Origin: Clostridia bacterium
GTDB taxonomy: Bacteria > Bacillota > Clostridia > Oscillospirales > Butyricicoccaceae
NCBI GenBank assembly: GCA_017521295.1
Contig: JAFXDF010000093.1
Span: 1-42,196, forward strand
Reading direction: 5' to 3'
DNA length: 42,196 nucleotides
Part shown: positions 24,448 to 31,925 of the stretch, piece after piece
How positions within the stretch are numbered: the stretch's first letter is position 1
Layout of the letters: each line of letters begins with the position of its first letter
Position numbers and translations under genes: made by a program
The notes under the pieces: model-generated
What the model was told of the DNA's origin: nothing
Databases searched by the model: none
Seen by the model: the letters and a program-made list of their open reading frames with translations, nothing else

Positions 24448-25358
24448 GCCCGGCCTCCGTTCTCCTGCTCGTCAAAGTGGAGCAGGTCGTCGATGTTAAA
24501 GACGGTCTCCCGGGGCATTTCCTCCTCGGGGCGGCTCTCTTCCCGGACAGGGGCCTCTTCCCCGGCCTCTTCGGCCTGGGCCTCCACGGCCACGCCCAGC
24601 TGCTGGGCGATGACCTGCCGCCGTCTGGCGGTGGCGGCGGCCTGCTGCACGGCCTCCTCGGTGAGCTTGGTCACGTCGGGCCGCTGATAATAGCCGCCCG
24701 TCTTGTCGGAGACCACCATGCCGCCGTCGATGGCCACAACACGCTTGGAGAACTGGTCAACGATCTCCCGGGCGTGGGTGACCACCACCACGGTGGTGCC
24801 CATGCTGTTGATCTTCTCCAGCAGCATCATCAGCTCCAGAGAGCGGGCGGGGTCCAGGTTACCGGTGGGCTCGTCGGCAATGATGGCATCGGGATTGTTC
24901 ACCAGGGCACGGGCGATGGCGACACGCTGCTGCTCGCCGCCCGACAGCTCGCAGGGCTTTCTCCGGGCCTTGTGAAGCACGCCCACCAGGTCCAGAACGT
25001 AGGTGACCCGCTTTTTGATGAGGCGCTGGGGGGTGCCCACCGCCCGCATCACAAAGGCCACGTTTTCATAAACCGATTTATTTTCGATCAGACGGAAGTC
25101 CTGGAACACCACGCCAACCGTGCGGCGCAGGTAAGGGATCTCCCGCTGCTTGATGCTGCCGATATCATAGCCGTTCACCGACACCTTGCCGGAGGTGGGC
25201 TTCACCTCGGCGGTGAGCATCTTGATGATGGTGGACTTTCCGCTGCCGGAGGGGCCCACCACAAAGACAAACTCGCCGTCCTCAATGGTCAGATTGATGC
25301 CTTTGAGGGCTTTGGTGCCGTTTTCATATGTCTTGAATACGTCTTCCAGTTTGAGCAT
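24444..25358 (-). CDS. ftsE: Cell division ATPase FtsE with C-terminal extension
   Basis: ABC-type ATPase of the FtsEX complex. Residues 1-225 are the canonical domain: Walker A GPSGSGKS (35-42), Q-loop FQDF (85-88), signature LSGGEQQR (138-145), Walker [13 protein letters not shown] (158-169) and switch His195 (VTHAR). FtsE is normally about 228 aa; this one has about 75 extra residues (230-304) that are Ala/Gln-rich then strongly acidic and Pro-rich, ending in [15 protein letters not shown]. The extension looks partly disordered and could bind a cytoplasmic partner; such tails occur in some clostridial FtsE proteins. Start with AGGAG upstream. Confidence 0.94.
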   Translation of the reverse strand: MLKLEDVFKTYENGTKALKGINLTIEDGEFVFVVGPSGSGKSTIIKMLTAEVKPTSGKVSVNGYDIGSIKQREIPYLRRTVGVVFQDFRLIENKSVYENVAFVMRAVGTPQRLIKKRVTYVLDLVGVLHKARRKPCELSGGEQQRVAIARALVNNPDAIIADEPTGNLDPARSLELMMLLEKINSMGTTVVVVTHAREIVDQFSKRVVAIDGGMVVSDKTGGYYQRPDVTKLTEEAVQQAAATARRRQVIAQQLGVAVEAQAEEAGEEAPVREESRPEEEMPRETVFNIDDLLHFDEQENGGRA

Positions 25359-25420
25359 GTGATCTCCTTATTCAGACAAAATGTTTACAAATTCGTTACA
25401 ACGCCCAAGCATGGGCAAAT

Positions 25421-25442
25421 GGGCACAGGAGTCCCTGTGCCC
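25421..25442 (-). terminator. Hairpin, probable terminator after the CdaR-type regulator
   Basis: GGGCACAGG/CCTGTGCCC, a perfect 9-bp stem with AGTC loop, 14 bp past the stop at 25456. The following minus sequence (ATTTGCCC) has only a short T-run, so termination would be weak. The rest of the 97-bp gap to ftsE holds two TTACAA direct repeats (25385-25390 and 25396-25401) in the likely ftsE promoter region. Confidence 0.5.
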
Positions 25443-25455
25443 AGAAAGGTGCTGT

Positions 25456-26538
25456 TTAGTTGAGATTTTCTCTGGAACGCAGATACTGCTTGACCATCAG
25501 AGCCACCTTGAGAACGATGGCGTTGTCAAACTCCCGCAGGTCCAGACCGGTGAGCTTCTTGATCTTCTCCAGGCGGTACACCAGGGTATTGCGGTGGACA
25601 AACAGCTTTCTGGAGGTTTCGGAAACGTTCAGATTGTTTTCGAAGAACTTCTGGATGGTGAAGAGGGTCTCCTCATCCAGGGATTCCACAGAGCCCTTCT
25701 TAAAGACCTCGGACAGGAACATCTCGCACAGGGTGGTGGGCAGCTGATAGATCAGACGGCCGATACCCAGGTTCTCATAGCTCATCATGGTGATGCTCTC
25801 GTCAAAGACACGGCCGATCTCCACCGCCACCTGGGCCTCCTTAAAGGAGCGGGCGATGTCCTTCAGCTGGTTGGCAACCGAGCCGATGCCCACCACATGG
25901 TCGATACCGGCCTCGGTGACGCCGGCGTCGATCTGCTTGCCGTACTTATTGATCTCCTTGGCGTCGCTGGAGCGCAGCTCCTTCACCAGCACCACTTCGG
26001 TCTCGTTGATGGTGATGGCAAAGTCACGCTGACGGTCGGGGAAGATCTTCTGCAGCATCTCCACCACGGCCACGTCCTGCTTCTGCTCCATGTGGATCAG
26101 ATAGACCACACGCTTGATCTCGTTCTGGAACTGCATCTCACGGGACTTGATATAGATGTCGCCGGGCAGGATGTTGTCCAGAATGATCTTCTTGACAAAG
26201 GTGGCCTTGTCGTGCTTTTCGTCGTACAGGGACTTGCTGTTGTTGATGGCAACGGCGGTGATGTTGCAGGCGATGGCTGCGTTCTCGCCGCTCTGGCCGG
26301 CAAAGACGGCGTACTCCACGCCGTTGTCGTAACCGTCCAGCTTGCGGAAGGTATAGCCGCCGCACTCACCCTCGTCCACACCCATGGAGAAGAACTCCTC
26401 AGCCGCCTCTACGTTTTCACCGATGAAGCGCAGCTCGGTGCAGGATACGATATTGCCGTTGGTATCTACGATACCCAGGATGAACGGGATCTTGTTTTTG
26501 ATCTCCAGCAGGATACTCTGAAACAGTCTGGCTGCCAT
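25456..26538 (-). CDS. CdaR/PucR-type transcriptional regulator
   Basis: 360 aa. The N-terminal part (ILLEIKNKIPFILGIVDTNGNIVSCTE ... ENVEAAEEFFSMG, about 7-55, given in parts) resembles the sugar-diacid recognition/PAS-like sensor of CdaR; the middle (about 130-260) fits the GGDEF-like PucR module; the C-terminus (about 297-352) is the HTH_30 helix-turn-helix with LNVSETSRKLFVHRNTLVYR and LEKIKKLTGLDLREFDNA. The ATG at 26538 with AAAGGGTGG is preferred to a GTG three codons upstream. It has its own strong promoter and is monocistronic. No sugar-acid genes are nearby, so the ligand and targets are unknown; ftsE downstream could be one by proximity, but this is speculation. Confidence 0.85.
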   Translation of the reverse strand: MAARLFQSILLEIKNKIPFILGIVDTNGNIVSCTELRFIGENVEAAEEFFSMGVDEGECGGYTFRKLDGYDNGVEYAVFAGQSGENAAIACNITAVAINNSKSLYDEKHDKATFVKKIILDNILPGDIYIKSREMQFQNEIKRVVYLIHMEQKQDVAVVEMLQKIFPDRQRDFAITINETEVVLVKELRSSDAKEINKYGKQIDAGVTEAGIDHVVGIGSVANQLKDIARSFKEAQVAVEIGRVFDESITMMSYENLGIGRLIYQLPTTLCEMFLSEVFKKGSVESLDEETLFTIQKFFENNLNVSETSRKLFVHRNTLVYRLEKIKKLTGLDLREFDNAIVLKVALMVKQYLRSRENLN

Positions 26539-26589
26539 AGTGACCACCCTTTATCTAATATTCCTAAAATCTTTCTTGCGATTATGTTT

Positions 26590-26618
26590 ATTTTAACGCA
26601 TGTCTTTGTTTTTTTCAA
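26590..26618 (-). promoter_or_regulatory. Sigma-A promoter for the CdaR-type regulator
   Basis: On minus: -35 TTGAAA (26613-26618), 17-bp spacer, -10 TAAAAT (26590-26595); each matches consensus at 5 of 6 positions. Leader about 45 nt. Confidence 0.75.
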
Positions 26619-26649
26619 CAATTATTTTCGGTTTTTTTGGCGATTTTTC

Positions 26650-27372
26650 CTACATCATGTCAGCAGCCTGCAAAATTTCCCGAATTTCCCCTCCGGTGAG
26701 GGGCCGCCAATCCCCCGGCGCCAGCATTTCGTCCAGGACCAGCGGGCCGATGGACAGCCGTTTGAGGGCCTGCACCGTCTTGCCCTGGTGCTGAAACATC
26801 CGCTTGATCTGGTGAAATTTTCCTTCGTGGATGGTCACCAGGGCGGTTTTTCCGTCCTCAACCAGTTCCAGCCTGCCCGGCTGGGTGGTGAAGTCCCCCA
26901 AATCCATGGGGGCGGCAAAGGCCGCCACATCGGCCTCGGTGGCGGGGATGTCCAGGGTCACCCGGTACAGCTTGTCCGCATGGTGTTTGGGCGAGGTCAG
27001 CCGGTGGTTCAGGTCTCCGTTGTTGGTCAGCAGCAAAAGGCCCTCGGCATCCTTGTCCAGACGGCCCACCACGCCGGGCGCCGCCTTGCGGTATTCCTCG
27101 GGCAGCAGGTCCATGGCGGTGACGGCGCCCTTTTTGTCCTCGGTGGCCGACAGAACGCCCACCGGCTTGTACAGCATCACATAAACAAAGCCGTCTCCCT
27201 CCACCCGCTTGCCGTCCAGAAGAATGACCTGGGCGTCAGAATCCACCTTGCCCTTGCCGTCACGGACGGGAACGCCGTCCACCGTTACCCGGCCTGCCTT
27301 CAGCGCCGCCTGGGCGTCGGTCCGGGAGATCAGCGTGCAGGTGGCCAGTACCTTGTCCAGTCTGCCCTTCAT
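26650..27372 (-). CDS. RsuA-family 16S/23S rRNA pseudouridine synthase
   Basis: 240 aa. N-terminal S4 RNA-binding domain (1-50, RLDKVLATCTLISRTDAQAALKAG given in parts), then the RsuA/RluB/E/F catalytic core: YKPVGVLSA (68-76) and the catalytic GRLDKDAEGLLLLTNNG (103-119) with nucleophile Asp106. The small size and one S4 domain fit RsuA (16S U516) best, but RluB/RluF-like specificity is possible. ATG at 27372 overlaps the mrnC stop by 4 bp; the longer frame upstream is mrnC in another frame. Co-transcribed with mrnC: two rRNA maturation functions together. Confidence 0.9.
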   Translation of the reverse strand: MKGRLDKVLATCTLISRTDAQAALKAGRVTVDGVPVRDGKGKVDSDAQVILLDGKRVEGDGFVYVMLYKPVGVLSATEDKKGAVTAMDLLPEEYRKAAPGVVGRLDKDAEGLLLLTNNGDLNHRLTSPKHHADKLYRVTLDIPATEADVAAFAAPMDLGDFTTQPGRLELVEDGKTALVTIHEGKFHQIKRMFQHQGKTVQALKRLSIGPLVLDEMLAPGDWRPLTGGEIREILQAADMM

Positions 27373-27776
27373 ACCAGCACCTCCAGCACGGCAGCCCACA
27401 GCTCCAGCACACGCTGGGTCTCCCCTTTCAGGTACAGCATACCAAACAGGCACTCCAGGCCGGTGGCGTAGGCATACTCCCGCAGGGTGCAGTGCTTGGG
27501 GGTGGAGTGGGGCTTGGCGTTGCGGCCCCGGGCAAAGACGGCGTGCTCCTCCTCGGTGAGCAGGGGCAAAATGGCCTCCATGGCCTTTGCCTGGGCAGGG
27601 GCGGCCACCAGGGCTACCGTCTGGCGGTGGGCGTCCACCACCTTCTGCCCGCCCCGGGCCACCACCGCCGACCGGGCCAGCAGCTCATAGACCCCGTCAC
27701 CCACATGGGCCAGAGTCAGCACGGGGATGGCGCGCAAGGCGTCCTTATCATAATGTTCACGGAACAGTTCGGTCAT
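27369..27776 (-). CDS. mrnC: Mini-ribonuclease III
   Basis: RNase III-like enzyme without a double-stranded RNA-binding domain that matures 23S rRNA ends in Firmicutes. 135 aa from the ATG preceded by GGAGG at 27776; an ATG six codons upstream lacks a site. Catalytic residues lie in LTLAHVGDGVYELLAR (20-35, Asp27) and in TGLECLFGMLYLKG (105-118, Glu108). HSTPKHCTLREYAYATG (90-106) is also typical. In many Firmicutes mrnC sits beside cysS and rlmB; here its partner is the RsuA-type synthase. Confidence 0.93.
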   Translation of the reverse strand: MTELFREHYDKDALRAIPVLTLAHVGDGVYELLARSAVVARGGQKVVDAHRQTVALVAAPAQAKAMEAILPLLTEEEHAVFARGRNAKPHSTPKHCTLREYAYATGLECLFGMLYLKGETQRVLELWAAVLEVLV

Positions 27777-27850
27777 AAGGTCCTCCAAAAACATGGTTTT
27801 ATTATTTTACCATAACTCTTGGTTTTTGGGTATCTTTTTTGAAAATTTCA

Positions 27851-27875
27851 TGGTATAATGGTTGCATAATCAACC
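27851..27875 (+). promoter_or_regulatory. Extended -10 promoter with dyad at the start site (aldo/keto reductase)
   Basis: TGGTATAAT: an extended -10 with perfect TATAAT at 27854-27859; no good -35 is visible 16-18 bp upstream. The 5-bp dyad GGTTG-CATAAT-CAACC (27860-27875) straddles the predicted start, a place where a repressor could act. AGTGAGG at 27881-27887 is the ribosome binding site. Confidence 0.65.
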
Positions 27876-27894
27876 AATAAAGTGAGGTTTTGAT

Positions 27895-29004
27895 ATGCTG
27901 TACAAGCAGTTTGGCAAAAACGGCCCTATGGTCTCCCGTCTGGGCTTTGGCTGTATGCGTCTCCCCGCCGTGGGCGAGGGCGAAAACAGACGCTGCGACG
28001 ACGAAAAGTGCATCCCCATCCTGCACCGGGCCTATGAGCTGGGCATCAACTTCTTCGATACCGCCTGGGGTTATACCAACCGGGACAACCAGCGTGTGGT
28101 GGGCAAGGCCATCCACGACTTCCGTGACAAGGTCTACCTGTCCTCCAAGCTGCCCCCCTCCGAGGTGCAGCAGCCCGGTGACTTCCGCCGCAAGCTGGAG
28201 CACAGCCTCAAGCTGATGGACACCGACTACATCGACTTTTACCATATGCACGCCCTCAACGCCGACAAGTTTGCCCATGCCAAAAAGATGGAGATGGACA
28301 AGGACATGCTCAAGGCCAAGGAAGAGGGTCTCATCCGCCACATCAGCTTTTCCTTCCACGACGCTCCCAAGGTGATGGTGGACATCGCCGATCTGGGTAT
28401 TTTTGACACCCTGCTGTGCCAGTACAACCTCATCGACCAGACCAACGAGGCCGTTATGGCCCAGCTGGCCGACCGCGGCATGGGTATCATGGTCATGGGC
28501 CCTGTGGCCGGCGGCATGATCTCCGCCGGCGGCGAGGAGTTCCGCAAGCTGTACGACACCCCCGCCGAGACCGCCGAAGAGCTGGCCCTCCGGTTCGTCC
28601 TGGGTTATGACGCCGTTTCCCTGGCCCTGTCCGGTATGCAGAGCATCGAAATGGTGGAAAAGAACGTGGCCATCGTGGAAAAGATCGCCTCGGTCACCGC
28701 CGAAGAGCGCCAGGGCTACAAGGCCACCAACGACAAGCTGAAGGGTCTGTCCGAGCTGTACTGCAGCGGCTGCGCCTACTGCAACGTGTGCCCCCAGGGC
28801 ATCAAGCCCCAGAACCACTTCAAGCTGTACAACCGTGCCAAGGTGTGGGGTCTGTACGACGCTGCCAAAAAGGATTATCTGGCAGACGGCATGGACAAGC
28901 AGGCCGAGACCTGTCTGGGCTGCGGCGCCTGTTCCGCCGAGTGTCCCCAGTTCATCGGCATCCCCGAAAAGCTGGCCGAGATCAAGGATTACTTCACCAA
29001 GTAA
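27895..29004 (+). CDS. Aldo/keto reductase with C-terminal 2[4Fe-4S] ferredoxin domain
   Basis: 369 aa. Residues 1-280 are an AKR TIM barrel with the full catalytic tetrad: Asp55, Tyr60 (DTAWGY), Lys85 (SSKLPP) and His117 (YHMHA). Residues 285-355 carry two four-cysteine clusters: C290-x2-C293-x2-C296-x2-C299-P and C340-x2-C343-x2-C346-x3-C350-P, as in bacterial ferredoxins. Proteins of this architecture are common in anaerobes; the clusters suggest electron transfer to or from a redox partner rather than simple NADPH use. Substrate unknown. Single gene, plus strand, with its own promoter and terminator. Confidence 0.92.
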   Translation: MLYKQFGKNGPMVSRLGFGCMRLPAVGEGENRRCDDEKCIPILHRAYELGINFFDTAWGYTNRDNQRVVGKAIHDFRDKVYLSSKLPPSEVQQPGDFRRKLEHSLKLMDTDYIDFYHMHALNADKFAHAKKMEMDKDMLKAKEEGLIRHISFSFHDAPKVMVDIADLGIFDTLLCQYNLIDQTNEAVMAQLADRGMGIMVMGPVAGGMISAGGEEFRKLYDTPAETAEELALRFVLGYDAVSLALSGMQSIEMVEKNVAIVEKIASVTAEERQGYKATNDKLKGLSELYCSGCAYCNVCPQGIKPQNHFKLYNRAKVWGLYDAAKKDYLADGMDKQAETCLGCGACSAECPQFIGIPEKLAEIKDYFTK

Positions 29005-29010
29005 ACATCG

Positions 29011-29035
29011 AAAAGCCGGCCTTTGGCCGGCTTTT
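29011..29035 (+). terminator. Rho-independent terminator after the aldo/keto reductase
   Basis: Perfect 11-bp stem AAAAGCCGGCC/GGCCGGCTTTT, TTT loop, followed on plus by CTTTTT. Begins 6 bp past the stop. Confidence 0.92.
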
Positions 29036-29046
29036 CTTTTTGCAAT

Positions 29047-29079
29047 GAAAAAAGCCGTTTCCCGACCGGGAAACGGCTT
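29047..29079 (-). terminator. Rho-independent terminator after rpsT
   Basis: Perfect 12-bp stem AAGCCGTTTCCC/GGGAAACGGCTT (29052-29063 and 29068-29079) with a GACC loop, followed on minus by a T-run (about 29047-29053). Back-to-back with the preceding terminator between converging genes. Confidence 0.9.
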
Positions 29080-29096
29080 CATTGTGCTATTTGAGA

Positions 29097-29354
29097 TTAC
29101 TGAGCAGCGTTCAGCTTCTTGGTGAGCTGGCTCTTCTTGCGAGCAGCGGTGTTCTTGTGCAGGATACCCTTGGCAACACCCTGATCGATGGTCTTGATAG
29201 CAGTCTTATAAGCGGCATCAACGCCTTCGTTGGCGACGACAGCAGCTTCGAACTTCTTGATCATGGTCTTCATCTCGGTCTTAGCAGCACGATTCATTGC
29301 GTTGTTGACCTTGCTGACCAGAACACGCTTCTTAGCAGACTTAATGTTGGGCAC
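29097..29354 (-). CDS. rpsT: Small ribosomal subunit protein bS20 (GTG start)
   Basis: 85 aa, basic, helical protein that binds 16S rRNA. It reads (M)PNIKSAKKRVLVSKVNN ... AAYKTAIKTIDQGVAKGILHKNTAARKKSQLTKKLNA (given in parts), unmistakably S20. The start is GTG at 29354, with GGGAGG about nine bases before; in B. subtilis and many others PNIKSAKKR also directly follows the initiator. The longer open frame upstream is leader. Divergent from gpr: rpsT-gpr-spoIIP neighbourhood is conserved in endospore formers. Codon use (CGT, GCT) is that of a highly expressed gene. Confidence 0.95.
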   Translation of the reverse strand: MPNIKSAKKRVLVSKVNNAMNRAAKTEMKTMIKKFEAAVVANEGVDAAYKTAIKTIDQGVAKGILHKNTAARKKSQLTKKLNAAQ

Positions 29355-29392
29355 GACTCTGACCTCCCTTACAGCAAATTTACAGCAATGGT

Positions 29393-29421
29393 ATTTTACC
29401 ATCCTCTGCGCAAAAAAGCAA
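29393..29421 (-). promoter_or_regulatory. Promoter for rpsT
   Basis: On minus: -35 TTGCTT (29416-29421), 17-bp spacer, -10 TAAAAT (29393-29398) with upstream TGG making an extended -10. Leader about 32 nt, compatible with a short leader before the GTG. Confidence 0.7.
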
Positions 29422-29489
29422 GGGCTATTTTACATATTTTTTCGGTTTCGGCGGAAACTAACAAAAATTTCCGATTTGGAGGACATTTC

Positions 29490-30359
29490 ATGTTCAAAAG
29501 GCGAACCGACCTTGCCATGGAACGGCTGGAAGAGCAGGGCGACCGGCCCATTCCCGGCGTGGAGAGCCGCAATTCCCAGTCCCCTCCCCTGTCCATCCAC
29601 CGCATTCACATTCTGGATGAGCGCGGCGAGCGGGCCCTGGAGCGGCCCCGGGGACACTATATCACGGCCCAGATGGATGACTATGCCCTGTCGGACAGCC
29701 AGTGGATCTACCGCTCGGCCAAGGTGCTCTCCCGGCTGCTGCAGCCTTTGCTGCCCCAAAAGGGCTCCGTCCTGGTGGCCGGGCTGGGCAACCGGGCGGT
29801 GACCCCCGACGCCCTGGGTCCGCTTGCCCTGGAACACCTCATCGTCACCCGGCATCTGACCCGGATCATGCCCTCGGAGTTCGGCAGGATGCGGCCGGTA
29901 TGCGCCCTGTCCGCAGGAGTGCTGGGCACCACCGGTATCGAGACCGCCGAGATCCTCCGTGGCGCGGTGGAGCGGGTACAGCCTGCCGCCGTAGTGGCGG
30001 TGGATGCCATGGCCGCCCGGTCTCTGGACCGGCTGTGCCGCACCTTTCAGCTGTGCGACACCGGCATCGCCCCGGGCAGCGGCGCCTGCAATCCCCGGCA
30101 GGAGCTCAACCAAAGCACCCTGGGGATCCCGGTCATCGCCCTGGGGGTTCCCACCGTGGTAGAAGCCCGGACGCTGGCTCTGGACCTCATGCCCGACGGG
30201 CAGCTGGACCGGGAAAAAGCCCCGGCCGCCGGTATGCTGGTGGCCCCGAACGACATTGATATTCAGGTCGCCAAGTGCGCCAAGGTGCTGGGTTATGCCC
30301 TCAACCTGGCCCTCCAGGGGCACATGACGGCGGCGGAAATGGAGCAGTATTTATGTTAG
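29490..30359 (+). CDS. gpr: Germination protease GPR (SASP-degrading aspartic endopeptidase)
   Basis: Made as a zymogen in the forespore and activated late; at germination it cleaves small acid-soluble spore proteins that coat DNA. 289 aa, somewhat shorter than the 370-aa Bacillus enzyme. RRTDLAMERLEEQ (4-16) is the conserved propeptide/processing region; GLGNRAVTPDALGP and the C-terminal APGSGACNPRQELNQSTLG with IALGVPTVVEA are family blocks. Start chosen by GGAGGA seven bases before. It implies that the organism's lineage forms endospores. Normally followed by spoIIP; here a gene on the other strand intervenes. Confidence 0.94.
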   Translation: MFKRRTDLAMERLEEQGDRPIPGVESRNSQSPPLSIHRIHILDERGERALERPRGHYITAQMDDYALSDSQWIYRSAKVLSRLLQPLLPQKGSVLVAGLGNRAVTPDALGPLALEHLIVTRHLTRIMPSEFGRMRPVCALSAGVLGTTGIETAEILRGAVERVQPAAVVAVDAMAARSLDRLCRTFQLCDTGIAPGSGACNPRQELNQSTLGIPVIALGVPTVVEARTLALDLMPDGQLDREKAPAAGMLVAPNDIDIQVAKCAKVLGYALNLALQGHMTAAEMEQYLC

Positions 30360-30368
30360 AGCGACCCT

Positions 30369-30773
30369 TTATTCCTTTGCAGCTGCCGCCAGGTGGCTTT
30401 CCAGCACATCGCAGGCCACCTGTACGGTTTTCAGGCAGCGCTGGGCCTGGGTGGCGTGCAGCTTCTTCAGCTCGGCACACTGAGAATGACCCAGGGCCTC
30501 TTCAAATTCCTTCACCAAACGGCCACAATCCTGGCGGAAACCGGGATCGTCGTGGGCACGGCGGCCCATCTTCTTAGCGCCCAGGGCAGCGATGGCGCCG
30601 CACAGCGCGCCGCAGGCATTGCCGCAACCCATACCGCCGCCAAAGCCGCCCACCAGCTTGACGCTGTCCTCGGGCAGGCCCAGGCCGTATTCCTGATTGG
30701 CGGCCAGCAGCACGGCCTCGGCACAGTTGCAGTTATCTTCCATGTAATAATGCGTGGCATGTTCTCTCAGCAT
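30369..30773 (-). CDS. C_GCAxxG_C_C family putative redox-active protein
   Basis: 134 aa with nine cysteines. The family pattern is clear: NCNCAEAV (14-21) and GGFGGGMGCGNACGALCGAI (42-61), with C15, C17, C50, C54, C58, then C83, C99, C113 and C121. Members are common in anaerobes, often near selenium, redox or metal functions, and may bind a metal centre or run thiol redox chemistry; the function is not established. The start has AGAAGG upstream. The gene lies antisense between gpr and spoIIP, 9 bp from the gpr end, converging on it without a visible terminator. Confidence 0.85.
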   Translation of the reverse strand: MLREHATHYYMEDNCNCAEAVLLAANQEYGLGLPEDSVKLVGGFGGGMGCGNACGALCGAIAALGAKKMGRRAHDDPGFRQDCGRLVKEFEEALGHSQCAELKKLHATQAQRCLKTVQVACDVLESHLAAAAKE

Positions 30774-30813
30774 ATCGATAGCCTTCTTTCTTCAAAATCT
30801 TTCCTTACCATAA

Positions 30814-30841
30814 CATATTTTGCGGGAAAAGGGAATACCTT
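30814..30841 (+). promoter_or_regulatory. Candidate sigma-E (mother-cell) promoter for spoIIP
   Basis: CATATT (30814-30819), 14-bp spacer, AATACCTT (30834-30841). The -35 equals the core of the Bacillus sigma-E consensus (KCATATT); the -10 matches CATACAAT at 5 of 8 positions. The predicted start lies only about 15 nt before the ATG at 30863, leaving a very short leader. In B. subtilis spoIIP is transcribed by sigma-E. Confidence 0.4.
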
Positions 30842-30862
30842 TGTTTGACGGGAGGTGATGGG

Positions 30863-31855
30863 ATGGCGCGAAAACCCAGACGCGGACAAAGCAGGCCGCC
30901 CCTTTTGATCGCCTGCGGTCTGCTGGTGATCCTGCTGCGGTTTTTCCCCGGGAAACCGGCCGCAACAATGCCCGACCTGCCGGCGGCGGACGAGCCCGCG
31001 GCCATTCCACTGCCGGTGGAGCAGGCGCTGGTGGCCGAAAGCGTGGCTCTGGGTCTGCCCCAGGCAGAGCCGGAACCGGAGCTTCCCACCCAGCCGGTAT
31101 ACGTGGCCGACACCCGGGAATATCACAGCGCGGGGGCCATCTACTTCAAAAACGAGACCGATTACCCCATCGACCTCCCTGCCCTGCTGGCCAAGGACAG
31201 CCCTGTGGCCCTGGGAACGGAGGGTGTTCAGGTGCTCATCATGCACACCCACGGCACCGAGGCCTACACCCCCAGCGCCGCGCATCCCTATACCCCATCG
31301 GGGGAATACCGCACCACCGACGGCGACGCCAATATGCTGCGGGTGGGTCAGGAGATCGCCGCCATTCTCAATGAGCGGGGTATCTCCACCGTGCACAGCA
31401 CCACCCTCAACGATTATCCCGCTTACAACGGCTCCTACAACCGGGCCCTCAAGGATATTCAGAAATATGTGACACAGCACCCCACCATCCGGCTAGTGAT
31501 CGACGTGCATCGGGACGCCATCGCCACCGGCAATACATATTACAAAACCGCGGCGGTGGTGGACGGACAGCCCACCGCCCAGCTGATGTTCGTCACCGGC
31601 ACCGATGCCGGCGGCCTCAGCCACCCCAACTGGCGGGACAATCTGGCCTTCCAGGCCCTGCTTCACCACCGAATGAACGGACTTTACCCCGGCATCATGC
31701 GTCCCATGTCCATTCGTTCCAGCCGATTCAACCAGCACGTCCGGGTGGGTTCCATGCTGGTGGAGGTGGGCGCCTGCGGCAACACCCTGGAAGAAGCCCT
31801 GGCCGCCGCCCGGATCTTCGCAAATACATTGGCAGACACCTTGCTGCAGCAATAG
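30863..31855 (+). CDS. spoIIP: Stage II sporulation protein P (SpoIIP)
   Basis: Peptidoglycan amidase/endopeptidase of the SpoIIDMP machine that drives forespore engulfment. 330 aa. One N-terminal membrane anchor (12-28), a Pro/Glu-rich stalk (30-80), then the catalytic domain: LIMHTHGTEAYTP (125-137), NDYPAYNGSYNR (183-194), VIDVHRDAI (212-220) and SMLVEVGACGNTLEEA (297-312), containing the expected zinc ligands and catalytic Glu. ATG at 30863 with a strong GGAGGTGAT site; the in-frame TTG 18 bases upstream is not needed. Shorter than Bacillus SpoIIP (about 400 aa) mainly in the stalk. Confidence 0.93.
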   Translation: MARKPRRGQSRPPLLIACGLLVILLRFFPGKPAATMPDLPAADEPAAIPLPVEQALVAESVALGLPQAEPEPELPTQPVYVADTREYHSAGAIYFKNETDYPIDLPALLAKDSPVALGTEGVQVLIMHTHGTEAYTPSAAHPYTPSGEYRTTDGDANMLRVGQEIAAILNERGISTVHSTTLNDYPAYNGSYNRALKDIQKYVTQHPTIRLVIDVHRDAIATGNTYYKTAAVVDGQPTAQLMFVTGTDAGGLSHPNWRDNLAFQALLHHRMNGLYPGIMRPMSIRSSRFNQHVRVGSMLVEVGACGNTLEEALAAARIFANTLADTLLQQ

Positions 31856-31856
31856 A

Positions 31857-31886
31857 AAAAGCCCGCGCCTTTCGGCGCGGGCTTTT
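31857..31886. terminator. Bidirectional terminator between spoIIP and the peptide-binding protein gene
   Basis: Perfect 13-bp stem AAAAGCCCGCGCC/GGCGCGGGCTTTT with TTTC loop, one base past the spoIIP stop, with A/T-runs on both sides, serving both converging genes. Confidence 0.92.
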
Positions 31887-31925
31887 GGATTCAGTTAAGC
31901 CTTGATTCAGAGACAAAAGCCGAAA

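Noticed and set aside
29421..29489. Sigma-G or sigma-F promoter for gpr
   Set aside because: CATATTT at 29436-29442 resembles a sigma-G -10, but no acceptable -35 lies 16-18 bp upstream. gpr must have a forespore promoter here, but I cannot place it.
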